This document shows positions 14,832-24,285 of a stretch of 35,637 nucleotides of DNA, in pieces. A program made the position numbers and the translations under genes. Each line of letters opens with the position of its first letter. The first letter of the stretch is position 1. The DNA is from Lachnospiraceae bacterium (GTDB taxonomy: Bacteria; Bacillota; Clostridia; Lachnospirales; Lachnospiraceae): NCBI GenBank assembly GCA_022510625.1, contig JAFLTD010000024.1, positions 1 to 35,637 on the forward strand, written 5' to 3'. Under the pieces are notes generated by a model, which was given only the letters and a program-made list of their open reading frames with translations, ran no database searches and was not told the origin of the DNA.

Positions 14832-16343
14832 ATGAAATGCATTGTGACAAAGTCGTGGGAAGAGTTTACATCCCATGTACAGGCACAACAGATAGCAGGG
14901 CTATTTGGGGAAGATTTTGATCTTGATTTTGCGAATATACCGGACAAGGCAATTTTTCTTATAAAGAGTACGCAAGACTTTTCGCTCCGTGACGCCTTGC
15001 TGGGAAAAGTATCTTTTGATTCCGGTGTGAAGCAGGAGGATATCTACGCCCTGATAGAGTTTTGCGCCGATGAAGAAAAGAAGGCACAGGAACTGGAGAG
15101 GCGAACAGGTTCCTCAAATTACCGAAATCTGTTGTCCTGTCTGGATGATAAGCAATTTACCGGAATTCTTCTCATGCAGCAGGCGGTCCGGGTAAAGAAA
15201 GCAGAGGCTCTGGGCCCTACCGTATTTACCGGTTCCCTCACTTACCGGATTCCTTTTATGCAAATAACAAATGTGAAGTTTAAGGATGATCAGGCGGATG
15301 TGCAAGCAGGAAAAGCCCGGGGAATTCTGTTTATGTCTGATTCACTGAATCTGATCACGGACGGATTTGAGCGCTTTTCCATTCAGGTGGATGAACTTTA
15401 TGCCATGATCGAGCAGAAAAATTTCTATTCGGCGCAGATCATATGCAGGCTGGTGTTCTACCAAATGTTCGGAAAGAAGCTGATGAATGAGGCGGCGGTT
15501 TATTTCCTGGGTAATTACATCGCCACTGCCGATATGAACGGCAACGCGGTGCGGGGATACCAGCTCCGAATGATACAGGGAGCTTCACTGTATTTCTCAC
15601 AATATGCGCTGGCGGCGGTAACGCTGTCAGAAGCGGAGACAATATTTGATACTGTTGGCAGCGTGCCAAAGCTGCAGTTGAATTTCCGAGGCTCCATGGC
15701 TTTTGCCCAATATAATAAGGAGTGCGATTACTTTAGCTATGATAAGCTGCCATACCGCAACTTCAGAATAATCCTTACATTGAACAGTAAGAATCCGTCT
15801 ATGCAGGTACAATATCGGGATATTCTGCTCTCGGAGGAAGGCAGCAGCTGCCGGGAAGGTTCCTTCCTGTCACAGATTCCTCACAAAGTACCGCTCTTTA
15901 CCTGTTTTCAGGAGGCGGTAACACCGGAAAAAACAGGTTGTATACAGATAAATGCCGGGGTACCGCAACAGTCGATTCAGAAAGGGGAATGGTTCGGGCT
16001 GATGATCCCCATGGAATTGTTTCACGGTATCAGTCTCCATATCCTGTTCGCTTTTGGCGAGGAAGCATCATTCTATGCCGGGGCGGGATTTATGAACGGC
16101 AAGAGCGATATGCAGGCGGCGATCTCCTCCCTGTTCCGTATGGGGTGGAAGGAAGTGCAGATACGCAGAAATGATACAAAATATCTGCTGGGCTTTCGGG
16201 GATTTAAGGTAAGCTGTTTGGGAAAGAATTTCCCGGAAGGCAGCGCTAACCTGATTCTGGTGCCGGACGGCAGCCGGGGCGAACTGGGCTGGTGCGCGGT
16301 ATATGATAAACAAAAAAAGAATGATGGAGAGGAGTGGGGATAA
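14832..16343 (+). CDS. Unrecognised 503-residue protein, first gene of the operon
   Basis: I do not recognise this protein. The ATG at 14832 follows GGTGGTGA; GTG 14781 and ATG 14820 are in frame but less well placed. Seen in the sequence: an N-terminal alpha/beta region with MKCIVTKSWEEF, FDLDFANIPDKAIFLIKST and DALLGKVSFDSGVKQEDIYAL; a middle part from about residue 160 with strand-rich RIPFMQITNVKF and ARGILFMSDSLNLITDG; and a helical stretch around residues 185-265 rich in Ala/Tyr (EAAVYFLGNYIATADM, ALAAVTLSEAETIF). The C-terminal half is beta-rich (YRNFRIILTLNSKNP, GLMIPMELFHGISLHILFAFG, ANLILVPDG). It has no signal peptide, membrane segment or recognised catalytic motif. Its TAA overlaps the ATG of the next gene (TAATG), so the two are translationally coupled. 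Confidence 0.85.
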   Translation: MKCIVTKSWEEFTSHVQAQQIAGLFGEDFDLDFANIPDKAIFLIKSTQDFSLRDALLGKVSFDSGVKQEDIYALIEFCADEEKKAQELERRTGSSNYRNLLSCLDDKQFTGILLMQQAVRVKKAEALGPTVFTGSLTYRIPFMQITNVKFKDDQADVQAGKARGILFMSDSLNLITDGFERFSIQVDELYAMIEQKNFYSAQIICRLVFYQMFGKKLMNEAAVYFLGNYIATADMNGNAVRGYQLRMIQGASLYFSQYALAAVTLSEAETIFDTVGSVPKLQLNFRGSMAFAQYNKECDYFSYDKLPYRNFRIILTLNSKNPSMQVQYRDILLSEEGSSCREGSFLSQIPHKVPLFTCFQEAVTPEKTGCIQINAGVPQQSIQKGEWFGLMIPMELFHGISLHILFAFGEEASFYAGAGFMNGKSDMQAAISSLFRMGWKEVQIRRNDTKYLLGFRGFKVSCLGKNFPEGSANLILVPDGSRGELGWCAVYDKQKKNDGEEWG

Positions 16344-17512
16344 TGAGTGAGGCGAAATGTACCTGTTATCACATGGGACATGGGGCAATGTATTGTGTAA
16401 CTGTTTATGAAGATAGCACTATAAAAAAGAGATTTTTGATTGATGCGGGCAGTAATCAGGATTATCCGGCGGGTGATAATAATCTTTCCAAACAAAATAT
16501 AGAACATATAAAAAAAGAGATTCAAAACAGTTCAGATAACGAGTGGATTTTTTGTCTGACTCATCTCCATGCGGATCATTACACTGCATTTCAAACGATC
16601 AGTAAAGAGGTAACTAATATTAATGAGAAGGTGGAAATGTTTCACATTGGAAGCTTAACGCAAGGTGAATGGGAGGATTTAAAAGATAAAGACCTTAAAT
16701 CGTATGATGAATTCACAGTAGGAAAATCAGCACTGCGAAAAATGCTAAAGAAATTTGAAGGCAAAGTGAATTTTTTGAACCGTGTAACGGAAGCAATACC
16801 CTTATGGGAAGATGACGATGTGAGTTTGTATTTATTATTTAACTGTATGTTTACCCTGAACACGCTAAAGGATGCGGAGCAGGCTCTTAACTCAAATGGC
16901 GCCAGCTTCTTGGTTAAACATAAGAGGTATCGAACTGCATTCTGGTTCACCGGAGATATAACGGGAGAAACCTTCAATAATATTCTGCATCATGAGGAAA
17001 CCTACTGCAGTATGCAAGCCATCTTGAACGACTGTGTTGAAGTCGTCATGACTCCTCCCCACCATGGCTCTATTCATACTTTAAATGGAATAGGGAAGAA
17101 GCGGCAAGACGACGAAAATCCCGATATTGGTTATTATTCCGAGCAATGGGGAATTTTTTGCGATACTATTGACTTACTCAATGACAAACTAAATTGCAAG
17201 CTGATATGGAGTGCATGTCTTTATGATAGGTTTAAGCATCCGGACGGAGCAGCATTGTCTATCTATTCTACTACATGCGGAGCAGAAACACACGATTATA
17301 AATGGGCTGTGTACAAGACTTTCGACTGTGAGCGCGAAGAAATATTTTCCGACAGATTTCGCATCACAAATTATAATGCTGCATACACAGTAGATAATAA
17401 CTGGCGTCTTCAAGACTTGTCGAAGCAGATAATTCCTACACTCCGTTTTTACCCCAACACAAGGATTGCGACAGCGAGCAATATTCAGTATGATTTCCAA
17501 AGGAGTGACTGA
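16343..17512 (+). CDS. Soluble metallo-beta-lactamase-fold hydrolase, ComEC-like
   Basis: The start is ATG 16343, overlapping the upstream stop, with GAGAGGAG 8 nt before it; the frame opens three codons earlier at a GTG. The 389-residue product shows the metal motif THLHADH (His74, His76, Asp78, His79), then FWFTGDITGE (Asp205) and TPPHHGSIHT (His240-His241). The HHGS motif is typical of the ComEC/Rec2-type branch of the fold. The N-terminus is compatible (CTCYHMGHGAMYCVTVYEDS, IDAGSN). Unlike ComEC there are no membrane segments, so it is cytosolic. In this fold the motifs bind two metals and usually cleave phosphodiester or ester bonds; the substrate cannot be read. Placement between two unknowns in an operon is a hint that it processes a molecule made or bound by them. 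Confidence 0.85.
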   Translation: MSEAKCTCYHMGHGAMYCVTVYEDSTIKKRFLIDAGSNQDYPAGDNNLSKQNIEHIKKEIQNSSDNEWIFCLTHLHADHYTAFQTISKEVTNINEKVEMFHIGSLTQGEWEDLKDKDLKSYDEFTVGKSALRKMLKKFEGKVNFLNRVTEAIPLWEDDDVSLYLLFNCMFTLNTLKDAEQALNSNGASFLVKHKRYRTAFWFTGDITGETFNNILHHEETYCSMQAILNDCVEVVMTPPHHGSIHTLNGIGKKRQDDENPDIGYYSEQWGIFCDTIDLLNDKLNCKLIWSACLYDRFKHPDGAALSIYSTTCGAETHDYKWAVYKTFDCEREEIFSDRFRITNYNAAYTVDNNWRLQDLSKQIIPTLRFYPNTRIATASNIQYDFQRSD

Positions 17513-17514
17513 TA

Positions 17515-20500
17515 ATGAACCAGAGTTATAGTTTAAAAGAATTGTATCCCTCTATGGGTAAAATGCTATATAGTGAAACTTTTGGAGTGTCACTGCAAGA
17601 TTCCTTATTGAATGAGATTATAATCCACCAGTATGAGAAAAAAGAAGGGGGGTTTTCCGGAACACTGGATGTGTCGGAAAGTCGATTTGCAGAGTATGCA
17701 TGGCTGGGAAATGCCATGCCGGCAGAAGGAATTGAAAGCGGAGAAGAGTTCGAAATCACAAGCACTGTATCGGCTCCCCTTACTTTTTCTTTTTGCGGAA
17801 TGAAGTTTATTATGCAGAAGGGAACCGCTGTCTTTTATAACAGAAAAAGTTCAGGAGACAGCGAAATGTCTTTTTCGGGATCGAAAATATGCGGCAGTGG
17901 CAGCCTCATTCTGGGGGAAGGAACTTATGAAGCCGACTTGACATTTACCCCTTTCCAAGATGAGGAAAAGACGCTGCTGCAATTCTCTTTTGACCGTACA
18001 AAGGGAGTCAGCCTGCAGGACCTTCTACGGCATCTCACCGGAAGTTCATTGTCTATTGGCACTACTTTCCCCTCATATATGGATTATCAGGAAATGATCT
18101 GTCTTGATGCGATCATGCTGCAGGTCGACAGCGATATTATAAAGCATCCACAGAACTACACGGAAGATGTCCATGCAGAGTATAATGGCTGTGAGGATGA
18201 GATGTCGGTCAGAATGGTCATGGATTTGACGCGGTTTGAAATATCCAGTCCATGGTTTTCGCTGGATGGACTATTTATGTCTCTTTTCTACAGACCGGAA
18301 CCCTCCGTACAGATTCAAAGAATCGGCATGGAGATGCAAATATTGGGAATGCCCATTTATGCCGTTATGTCAAATCCATTTAACAGTTTTGAAATCAAGG
18401 TCGTGAACTTAGAGAAGCGTTCGATAAAGGATTTATTGCAGCCGCTTAATTTATCTGTGCCTGATTTTTTGAGCGATTATTACTTAAAGGAAATATTCTT
18501 GCGTCTTATGCCGGAAGACGGATCCTACAATGCGGCAGTAGATGTGACAAAGAACTTAGGGAACGTATGGAAGGAATCGCACCCGGCAGGAGGTTCCTGC
18601 ACACTGTCAATGGAGGAATTTTGGCTTGCATTGGACCGTAACAACGGAAATACACAGGCTGTTTTAAACATATGTCTTTCCCTGTCAGAAGGAGAACAGC
18701 TCCTATGCCAATTTTTACTGCAAGGTACATGGGAGAGCAGCATTGTGACCTTTTCCGGCAGCTTGATCTATATGGATGTGTCCGCTTCCATCATGAAACT
18801 GTACGAAGCATTTTTCGGAGTGGCATTACAGGGCGCATTCCCGAAGATTGAAATCCGGGAACTGGTGGTTACGGCGAAAGCAGCGGATTCCATATCCATA
18901 GAAAGCTTCGCCGGCACTCTTCTTGTCACGGCGGATGCCTCTCTCATCGGAACCGGGTTTTCCCTTCAGGCGAATGTCGAATGTACGCACGAACAGTTTT
19001 ATCTCGCCGGTCAATTTGTATTTCAGGACTATTTCCAAATACGCGGAGTCTTTGAAAAGGAAAAGAATACCGCAACGGTCAAATGGAGTTTCTGGCTCCT
19101 GCTGGATAAACTGGAAATCGGGATCTCTTATGATGCGGGTAAAAAACAATTGTCCGGCGAAATTAAGACCGCATACTCTCTTGGCGATATGGTAGATTAC
19201 CTGCTTCGCCTTCTCAAGCCGTCGGACAGCTTTGAGCGGACCGGCATATGGAGCTTTCTCAATGATATCAGCCTGACAGGCACCAAGCTGGTGTACAGTT
19301 ATGCCGATAAAGCGCTGCGCCTGACAATCAATCTTTCTACGAAGCAGTCACAATCCTTTATTCAAATGGATGATTTGACGGTGATCATGGATCCTGCGGG
19401 AGTGCGCTTTCAGATTGCGGGAGATTTTATGGGGACAAGCTATACCAAGCAGAATCCGCTGGAATTTGCGCCAAACGATCCTCCGGAGGTGAGCGGATGC
19501 GGTCTGTCGGTATCTTACCTGCTGTTTGGTAAGGGTCTTCAGCTTCCTAAGGATGTGTCCGGTAAGGATGTGAGCACGACCCTAAGTATTCTTGGGAAAA
19601 ATTTTTACGACGGCATGGATTTTTCTACTCTTACGGTAGCAGACAAAGGCGGAAATTTCCTCGGACTGGACGTGGATATTGCCGATACCGTCAACATAAA
19701 GCTTCTCTATTTAGAGGATTATTCCTGCTGCGGAGGGCGTTTTGAACTGTATGGTGACAAGGCGGGTGCGTTAAGCGGACTCAGTGCGGAACTCTCCTAT
19801 TCTAAGCTGCAGGGCGGCCTGGGCATGTTCAGCGGCAAGTTTACTCCCCCGCAGAAATTGCGGAAGATCAACTTGGGCACACTGGAATTTTCCGTGGGAA
19901 GTATGGGCGCGGATATTTACAGCAACGGTGATTTTTCGCTGGATATAGGATATCCGTACAATCAGAATTTCCAGCGTTCTTTTTCATTCCGGTATGGGAT
20001 CTTCAGCGGAAGTGCGGGGGTCTATCTGAAAAAAAGCACTACGTCACTGACAAATAATCTGCCGGCACGCAAAGACGGCTATTTTACCAATGTGCTGCAG
20101 ATGGGAATCGGCATGCGCCTGCGCGTCGGCTCTTCTTTCAACAAGAGTATATTAAGTGCAGAGGCAAGCCTGGTCATGCAGGGGTGTTTCGAGGGTGTAT
20201 ATGCCGGATGGATATCAAACAAAACCGGAGCGTACAATGATTATTACGAACTGAGCGCCAATGTACTGTTTGACGGAGTGATACAGGGCCGGGTCGATTT
20301 TGGAATCGTGGGAGCGGCAGTCAGTCTTAAAGTACGCTCCACCATTGCTTTAACTCTTTCTTCCGAGAAGCCTATGCATGCGGATCTGACAGTCACGGTG
20401 AAAGCAAACGCATCTGTCAAAGTATGCTTTGTGCGCATAAATTTTTCCTTCTCGTTGAATGCGCATTTTGAGTATGATTTTGTCAATAAAAACGGAAATA

Positions 20501-23500
20501 CGATTTATGCGGAAAATGCCGAGAAGACAGCGGCTTTCCGCATTCCTGCATCATTGCGTGATGCGGAACCGGTCGAAATACCACTGACATTGCTGCCGGT
20601 ATTTACATATTACAGTGGTCGTCCCGCGGTCGCGCTGCTGCTGCTGGCGGAAGAGAAGGTATTTAATCAGATCATTGACGGCATTGCAAAGATACTTCCC
20701 GAAATTGACACTCAGACAGGCGGCGGGATGCAGTTGTTCAGAGCACAGCGTCTGTCCCCGACCCCGGAGGATATTGAATTGAAACTGGCATCTTTGTTTA
20801 GGTTCGTCATTTCCGCCCCGGAAGCCATACAGAAGGCAGATGCCGAGGAGCGGGGTGGTGTTCTGCTTCCGCTGCCGGAATGGATGACCGTTACGATGGA
20901 GAAGTATTACCATAGCGGGCAGCTGGATATTTCCAAAAGGGATCTGCAGACCTATGAGACCATCAATGATGATTACCGTCAGCTCTTGGAGAATTATTAC
21001 GCTAAAACCGAGGTTGATTCAGTCCCTCTTTCCGAGGAAAAAGAACGGGGCGTGGAAGCGTACCTGTTTGCCGATTTCTTTGAGTTGACAGCCAAAGCGA
21101 TTCAAAGTGAGCAGGAAAGCAGCGCGCTTAACGGCAGGAATTTTTCTGCCGAAAACCTGACGGAAGAGCAGTATGCCAATATCCGCGGAGTGGTGAATCG
21201 GTTCTTCCTTGGAGGCAGAAGAGGTCCCACCAAATCCGGTCCGATTCCCGTGGACGGATTGATTCGTATTTCCGGATCGCAGCTTGAGTTTTCAACAAGT
21301 AACATTGACCGCTATGTTTATCGGCTGCAAAAAAATGCAGATGCGCCGGACTGGATACAACTGGCAGAGGGTCAGGAAGAAGTTTCTTTTGAAATGGGAT
21401 CGGAAGAAACGAAGAATCAACTGCCTGCCGCCTCTTACAGCAAGGACATATTTGCCGGTAGTCCCACCATGCTTCCGGCATGGCAGATCGTGGCGGAAAC
21501 CATCTCTCCGATGTTTGTATACCACACCGACCTGTATTATTACTATGAGGCAGGCAGGAAGATAAATCCCGGGACGGAATTGAACGCAGATGACGGCAAA
21601 ACAAAGTGGGGATACGGCGCTTCCTTCTATCTGTCACTGCTCCGCGAGGAATACTCTGATTCCCTCTATCGGATCAGCGGTTACCGGAGCACCAAATATC
21701 TTGAAAAATGGGCGCAGGAAGCTGACAAGATTCAGGATGTTGTATTGCTGTATCAGGAAGCCGGCGAAACGGATTATAGAGAGTGGAAGCCCACAGAATC
21801 ATCCGTTGTATGTATGAAAAATGTCACGTCGGGAATCTCCGTATCAGATCAGTCCGAAGGATGGGCGGACATAACCGATCCAAAGAAATGGCTCGCCATG
21901 GTATCAGAGTCCATGAACCAAAACGGGGAGTACTTTATATACTCATCCGCACCCACCGCGGTGACAGACCAAAAAGAAATAGAAATACAGGTTGTGCTGC
22001 GTTTTAAAGAAGAAAACACATATGAGGAATGGAAAACGCTGTTCTATGCGGATAGGGAAAATCTGCAACTGGTAAACAAAGCAGGAAGATATAAACAGAT
22101 TTTCGAGCAGGGACTGGCAGGAATGCGTGTAAACATTGATACATCGGCATTACCGGAAGCGGAAATAAAACTTTCGGAGTGTTACGGCGGAATGGGAGCT
22201 CAGTTGGAAGATCAATCCGGAAAAGTGCTGACCCATGAGACGCCATCATTTTTTGGCGAGCCTCAGGATGACCAAACAATCTCTTATGATATTCTGTTCC
22301 CGTATGCAAAGGCGCTTTCTTTAGACCGGACAGATATTTATGAGGGAATCGGGAGCGGACAGTCTTATGTTTTCCGTCTGTTTTGGACCGATATTCTGGG
22401 GAATCGGATGGAAACAAAGAAAACTGTCACCTATATACCTAAATATCAGGACAGGCTTATGGACCCGGATGAGTTCCCGGGCATTTCAATTACTTCTTCC
22501 GTAACGAAGAAAGGAACTTTGCAGCTAAAATGGGAATTCAATCAAAATCTGGAACCCAGTGAGGAGGTGCAGAATCACTTCACATACGGATGTGTCCAGC
22601 TGAAGAGATCCGATGTGTCAGTCGTCCTGCAGAGTCCTCTGTTGGATCAGGAAGTCGTTCTTGATAAAGCCGCTCTGCTTGCTTATCTGGAAAAGTTAGA
22701 AATCGGTAAAGCCGGTGGGGAATATTCCTGCGAATACCCGCTTAAGGAAATGAAAACCGGTGACGGTCTTTCATTGCTTAGAGCTGAAGCTACCCTTACG
22801 ACAAAGAGAGATTCCCGATTGTGCGAAAGCTATGACGAGAGTGTCCATATCTCCACCGCACAGACAACATTGACGATAACGGGGGACGGAGAGGAAACCG
22901 CCGGACTTGGTATAGAGTTTATGTCTTCGGCGGGCGGTAATTATGCGCTGACCGGCCTGACCGCACGCGGAGATAAACCTCTCGTATCTTTTGGAGATGC
23001 ACACTTTTTCGGCTTTGCACCGCTGCCGATCGTGAGCGGCACCTATGCAGGAGACAATGGGTCCGAGATGTTGAACGCGGTAAGCCTGCGTGGAATCCTA
23101 AGCCAGTACCTTGCGGATTTGGAGCAGATAACGTCTGCCGGAGAGTTGTTGTACTGTTATCAACAGGACAAAGATCTTCGCTCTTATCTGCCCCGTATTG
23201 ATGCACTGGTAAAGAATACTGCCAAAGCGCTGGCATCAAGAGTCACTCCGCTATATCAATACCCGGCAGGCGATATTTCCCGGGACGCTATGCAGCAATA
23301 TGCAGAGGAATTTTTCCTAAAAAATATGTTTGTGAACCGGAAGGAACTTGTATTTGTCCAGATGAAAGGAACCGGCAATGTCACCGCGCCAAATCTGGTA
23401 TTGCGGGGTACGATGGGAAAGGGTGACGGCTTCCCGGTCTGGTATGATCTTTCAACGGGGGCGGGTATTTTATGTACGGCTCTGGAAGTTACCGATGAAT

Positions 23501-24258
23501 ACGATACCGACCGTGATACATTCAGTGTCCGTTATCTGTATGATAAAGAAGAAAAAGTGCTGCTGACACCGATGAACCCGGATTCCGCAAACTTTGACAT
23601 TTTGATAGAGAAAGAGAATAAAGTGCTGCCCCTGCTGGAAAAGACACCGGAGTTGCCGCTTCTTTGCTCATGTATGCAGAATGAAGATTCTTTTGTATTG
23701 GAAATGCAATTGGATATGACCGGCGAGGACGTCTTGTTATTGAGAAAAGGCAGCCAAAATGCAAAATTTGCGCAGCAGCCGTTAAAATCACCTGTTTACG
23801 ACATGGAGCAATACCGCAAAAAGAGCGGAGCATTGATGACAGATTCCGCTCCGGAGAGCAGGAAGCAATTGATTGAGCTGATGGAGCGCTATGTCAATGC
23901 GTTGGCACAGTTCGAATACCAAGTGCAGGATGATGGGGCGGATATCTGCCTTAAGTTCGACGGGTATGAGGAGACGGGATATCAAAAGCTCACCGTTAAA
24001 ACAGCAAAAACTGTCGATATGCGTATCTGGATTGCAAAAACCCAATTGGAGTGGGAAGAAATGACCAGGCAGGGCGATTCATACTATGCCAAGGAACCTA
24101 TAAGCACGGAGAGAGGAATATTCTTAAAAATAGAACTACAGGGAACAGATATGTCCGGAGGCAGTATGCAGATTCGACGCAGCAGGGAATTTGTAACGTC
24201 TGCATCTTGCGCTTTATCACCGGAACATATGCTTTACACCCCTCAAATCATGTATTGA
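17515..24258 (+). CDS. Giant 2247-residue beta-rich protein with repeated N-terminal modules
   Basis: I do not recognise a named family with confidence; the architecture is worth testing against DUF6603. ATG 17515 follows AAGGAG by 8 nt, two bases after the previous stop. Residues about 160-800 contain five related modules starting near 166, 303, 425, 555 and 673. Each opens with a short leucine helix (VSLQDLLRHL, RSIKDLLQPL, ASIMKLYEAF, YSLGDMVDYLL; the fifth is weaker), followed by alternating hydrophobic strands. Residues about 770-1010 are strand-rich and glycine-rich (YGIFSGSAGVYLKKST, LVMQGCFEGVYAGWIS, VVSLKVRSTIALTL-like). A charged helical stretch follows near 1050-1250, then beta-rich domains to the end (DILFPYAKALSL, LQLKWEFNQNL). 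There is no signal peptide and no obvious membrane helix. It could be a scaffold or binding protein; function is unknown. Confidence 0.85.
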   Translation: MNQSYSLKELYPSMGKMLYSETFGVSLQDSLLNEIIIHQYEKKEGGFSGTLDVSESRFAEYAWLGNAMPAEGIESGEEFEITSTVSAPLTFSFCGMKFIMQKGTAVFYNRKSSGDSEMSFSGSKICGSGSLILGEGTYEADLTFTPFQDEEKTLLQFSFDRTKGVSLQDLLRHLTGSSLSIGTTFPSYMDYQEMICLDAIMLQVDSDIIKHPQNYTEDVHAEYNGCEDEMSVRMVMDLTRFEISSPWFSLDGLFMSLFYRPEPSVQIQRIGMEMQILGMPIYAVMSNPFNSFEIKVVNLEKRSIKDLLQPLNLSVPDFLSDYYLKEIFLRLMPEDGSYNAAVDVTKNLGNVWKESHPAGGSCTLSMEEFWLALDRNNGNTQAVLNICLSLSEGEQLLCQFLLQGTWESSIVTFSGSLIYMDVSASIMKLYEAFFGVALQGAFPKIEIRELVVTAKAADSISIESFAGTLLVTADASLIGTGFSLQANVECTHEQFYLAGQFVFQDYFQIRGVFEKEKNTATVKWSFWLLLDKLEIGISYDAGKKQLSGEIKTAYSLGDMVDYLLRLLKPSDSFERTGIWSFLNDISLTGTKLVYSYADKALRLTINLSTKQSQSFIQMDDLTVIMDPAGVRFQIAGDFMGTSYTKQNPLEFAPNDPPEVSGCGLSVSYLLFGKGLQLPKDVSGKDVSTTLSILGKNFYDGMDFSTLTVADKGGNFLGLDVDIADTVNIKLLYLEDYSCCGGRFELYGDKAGALSGLSAELSYSKLQGGLGMFSGKFTPPQKLRKINLGTLEFSVGSMGADIYSNGDFSLDIGYPYNQNFQRSFSFRYGIFSGSAGVYLKKSTTSLTNNLPARKDGYFTNVLQMGIGMRLRVGSSFNKSILSAEASLVMQGCFEGVYAGWISNKTGAYNDYYELSANVLFDGVIQGRVDFGIVGAAVSLKVRSTIALTLSSEKPMHADLTVTVKANASVKVCFVRINFSFSLNAHFEYDFVNKNGNTIYAENAEKTAAFRIPASLRDAEPVEIPLTLLPVFTYYSGRPAVALLLLAEEKVFNQIIDGIAKILPEIDTQTGGGMQLFRAQRLSPTPEDIELKLASLFRFVISAPEAIQKADAEERGGVLLPLPEWMTVTMEKYYHSGQLDISKRDLQTYETINDDYRQLLENYYAKTEVDSVPLSEEKERGVEAYLFADFFELTAKAIQSEQESSALNGRNFSAENLTEEQYANIRGVVNRFFLGGRRGPTKSGPIPVDGLIRISGSQLEFSTSNIDRYVYRLQKNADAPDWIQLAEGQEEVSFEMGSEETKNQLPAASYSKDIFAGSPTMLPAWQIVAETISPMFVYHTDLYYYYEAGRKINPGTELNADDGKTKWGYGASFYLSLLREEYSDSLYRISGYRSTKYLEKWAQEADKIQDVVLLYQEAGETDYREWKPTESSVVCMKNVTSGISVSDQSEGWADITDPKKWLAMVSESMNQNGEYFIYSSAPTAVTDQKEIEIQVVLRFKEENTYEEWKTLFYADRENLQLVNKAGRYKQIFEQGLAGMRVNIDTSALPEAEIKLSECYGGMGAQLEDQSGKVLTHETPSFFGEPQDDQTISYDILFPYAKALSLDRTDIYEGIGSGQSYVFRLFWTDILGNRMETKKTVTYIPKYQDRLMDPDEFPGISITSSVTKKGTLQLKWEFNQNLEPSEEVQNHFTYGCVQLKRSDVSVVLQSPLLDQEVVLDKAALLAYLEKLEIGKAGGEYSCEYPLKEMKTGDGLSLLRAEATLTTKRDSRLCESYDESVHISTAQTTLTITGDGEETAGLGIEFMSSAGGNYALTGLTARGDKPLVSFGDAHFFGFAPLPIVSGTYAGDNGSEMLNAVSLRGILSQYLADLEQITSAGELLYCYQQDKDLRSYLPRIDALVKNTAKALASRVTPLYQYPAGDISRDAMQQYAEEFFLKNMFVNRKELVFVQMKGTGNVTAPNLVLRGTMGKGDGFPVWYDLSTGAGILCTALEVTDEYDTDRDTFSVRYLYDKEEKVLLTPMNPDSANFDILIEKENKVLPLLEKTPELPLLCSCMQNEDSFVLEMQLDMTGEDVLLLRKGSQNAKFAQQPLKSPVYDMEQYRKKSGALMTDSAPESRKQLIELMERYVNALAQFEYQVQDDGADICLKFDGYEETGYQKLTVKTAKTVDMRIWIAKTQLEWEEMTRQGDSYYAKEPISTERGIFLKIELQGTDMSGGSMQIRRSREFVTSASCALSPEHMLYTPQIMY

Positions 24259-24285
24259 CCAATTAGTTACAGGAAGGAGACTGCT

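Noticed and set aside
20551-24045. Many 60-170 residue open frames antisense or out of frame to the giant gene
   Set aside because: They have low-complexity, Arg/Ser/Pro-rich compositions and no ribosome-binding sites; they are shadows of the long coding frame.
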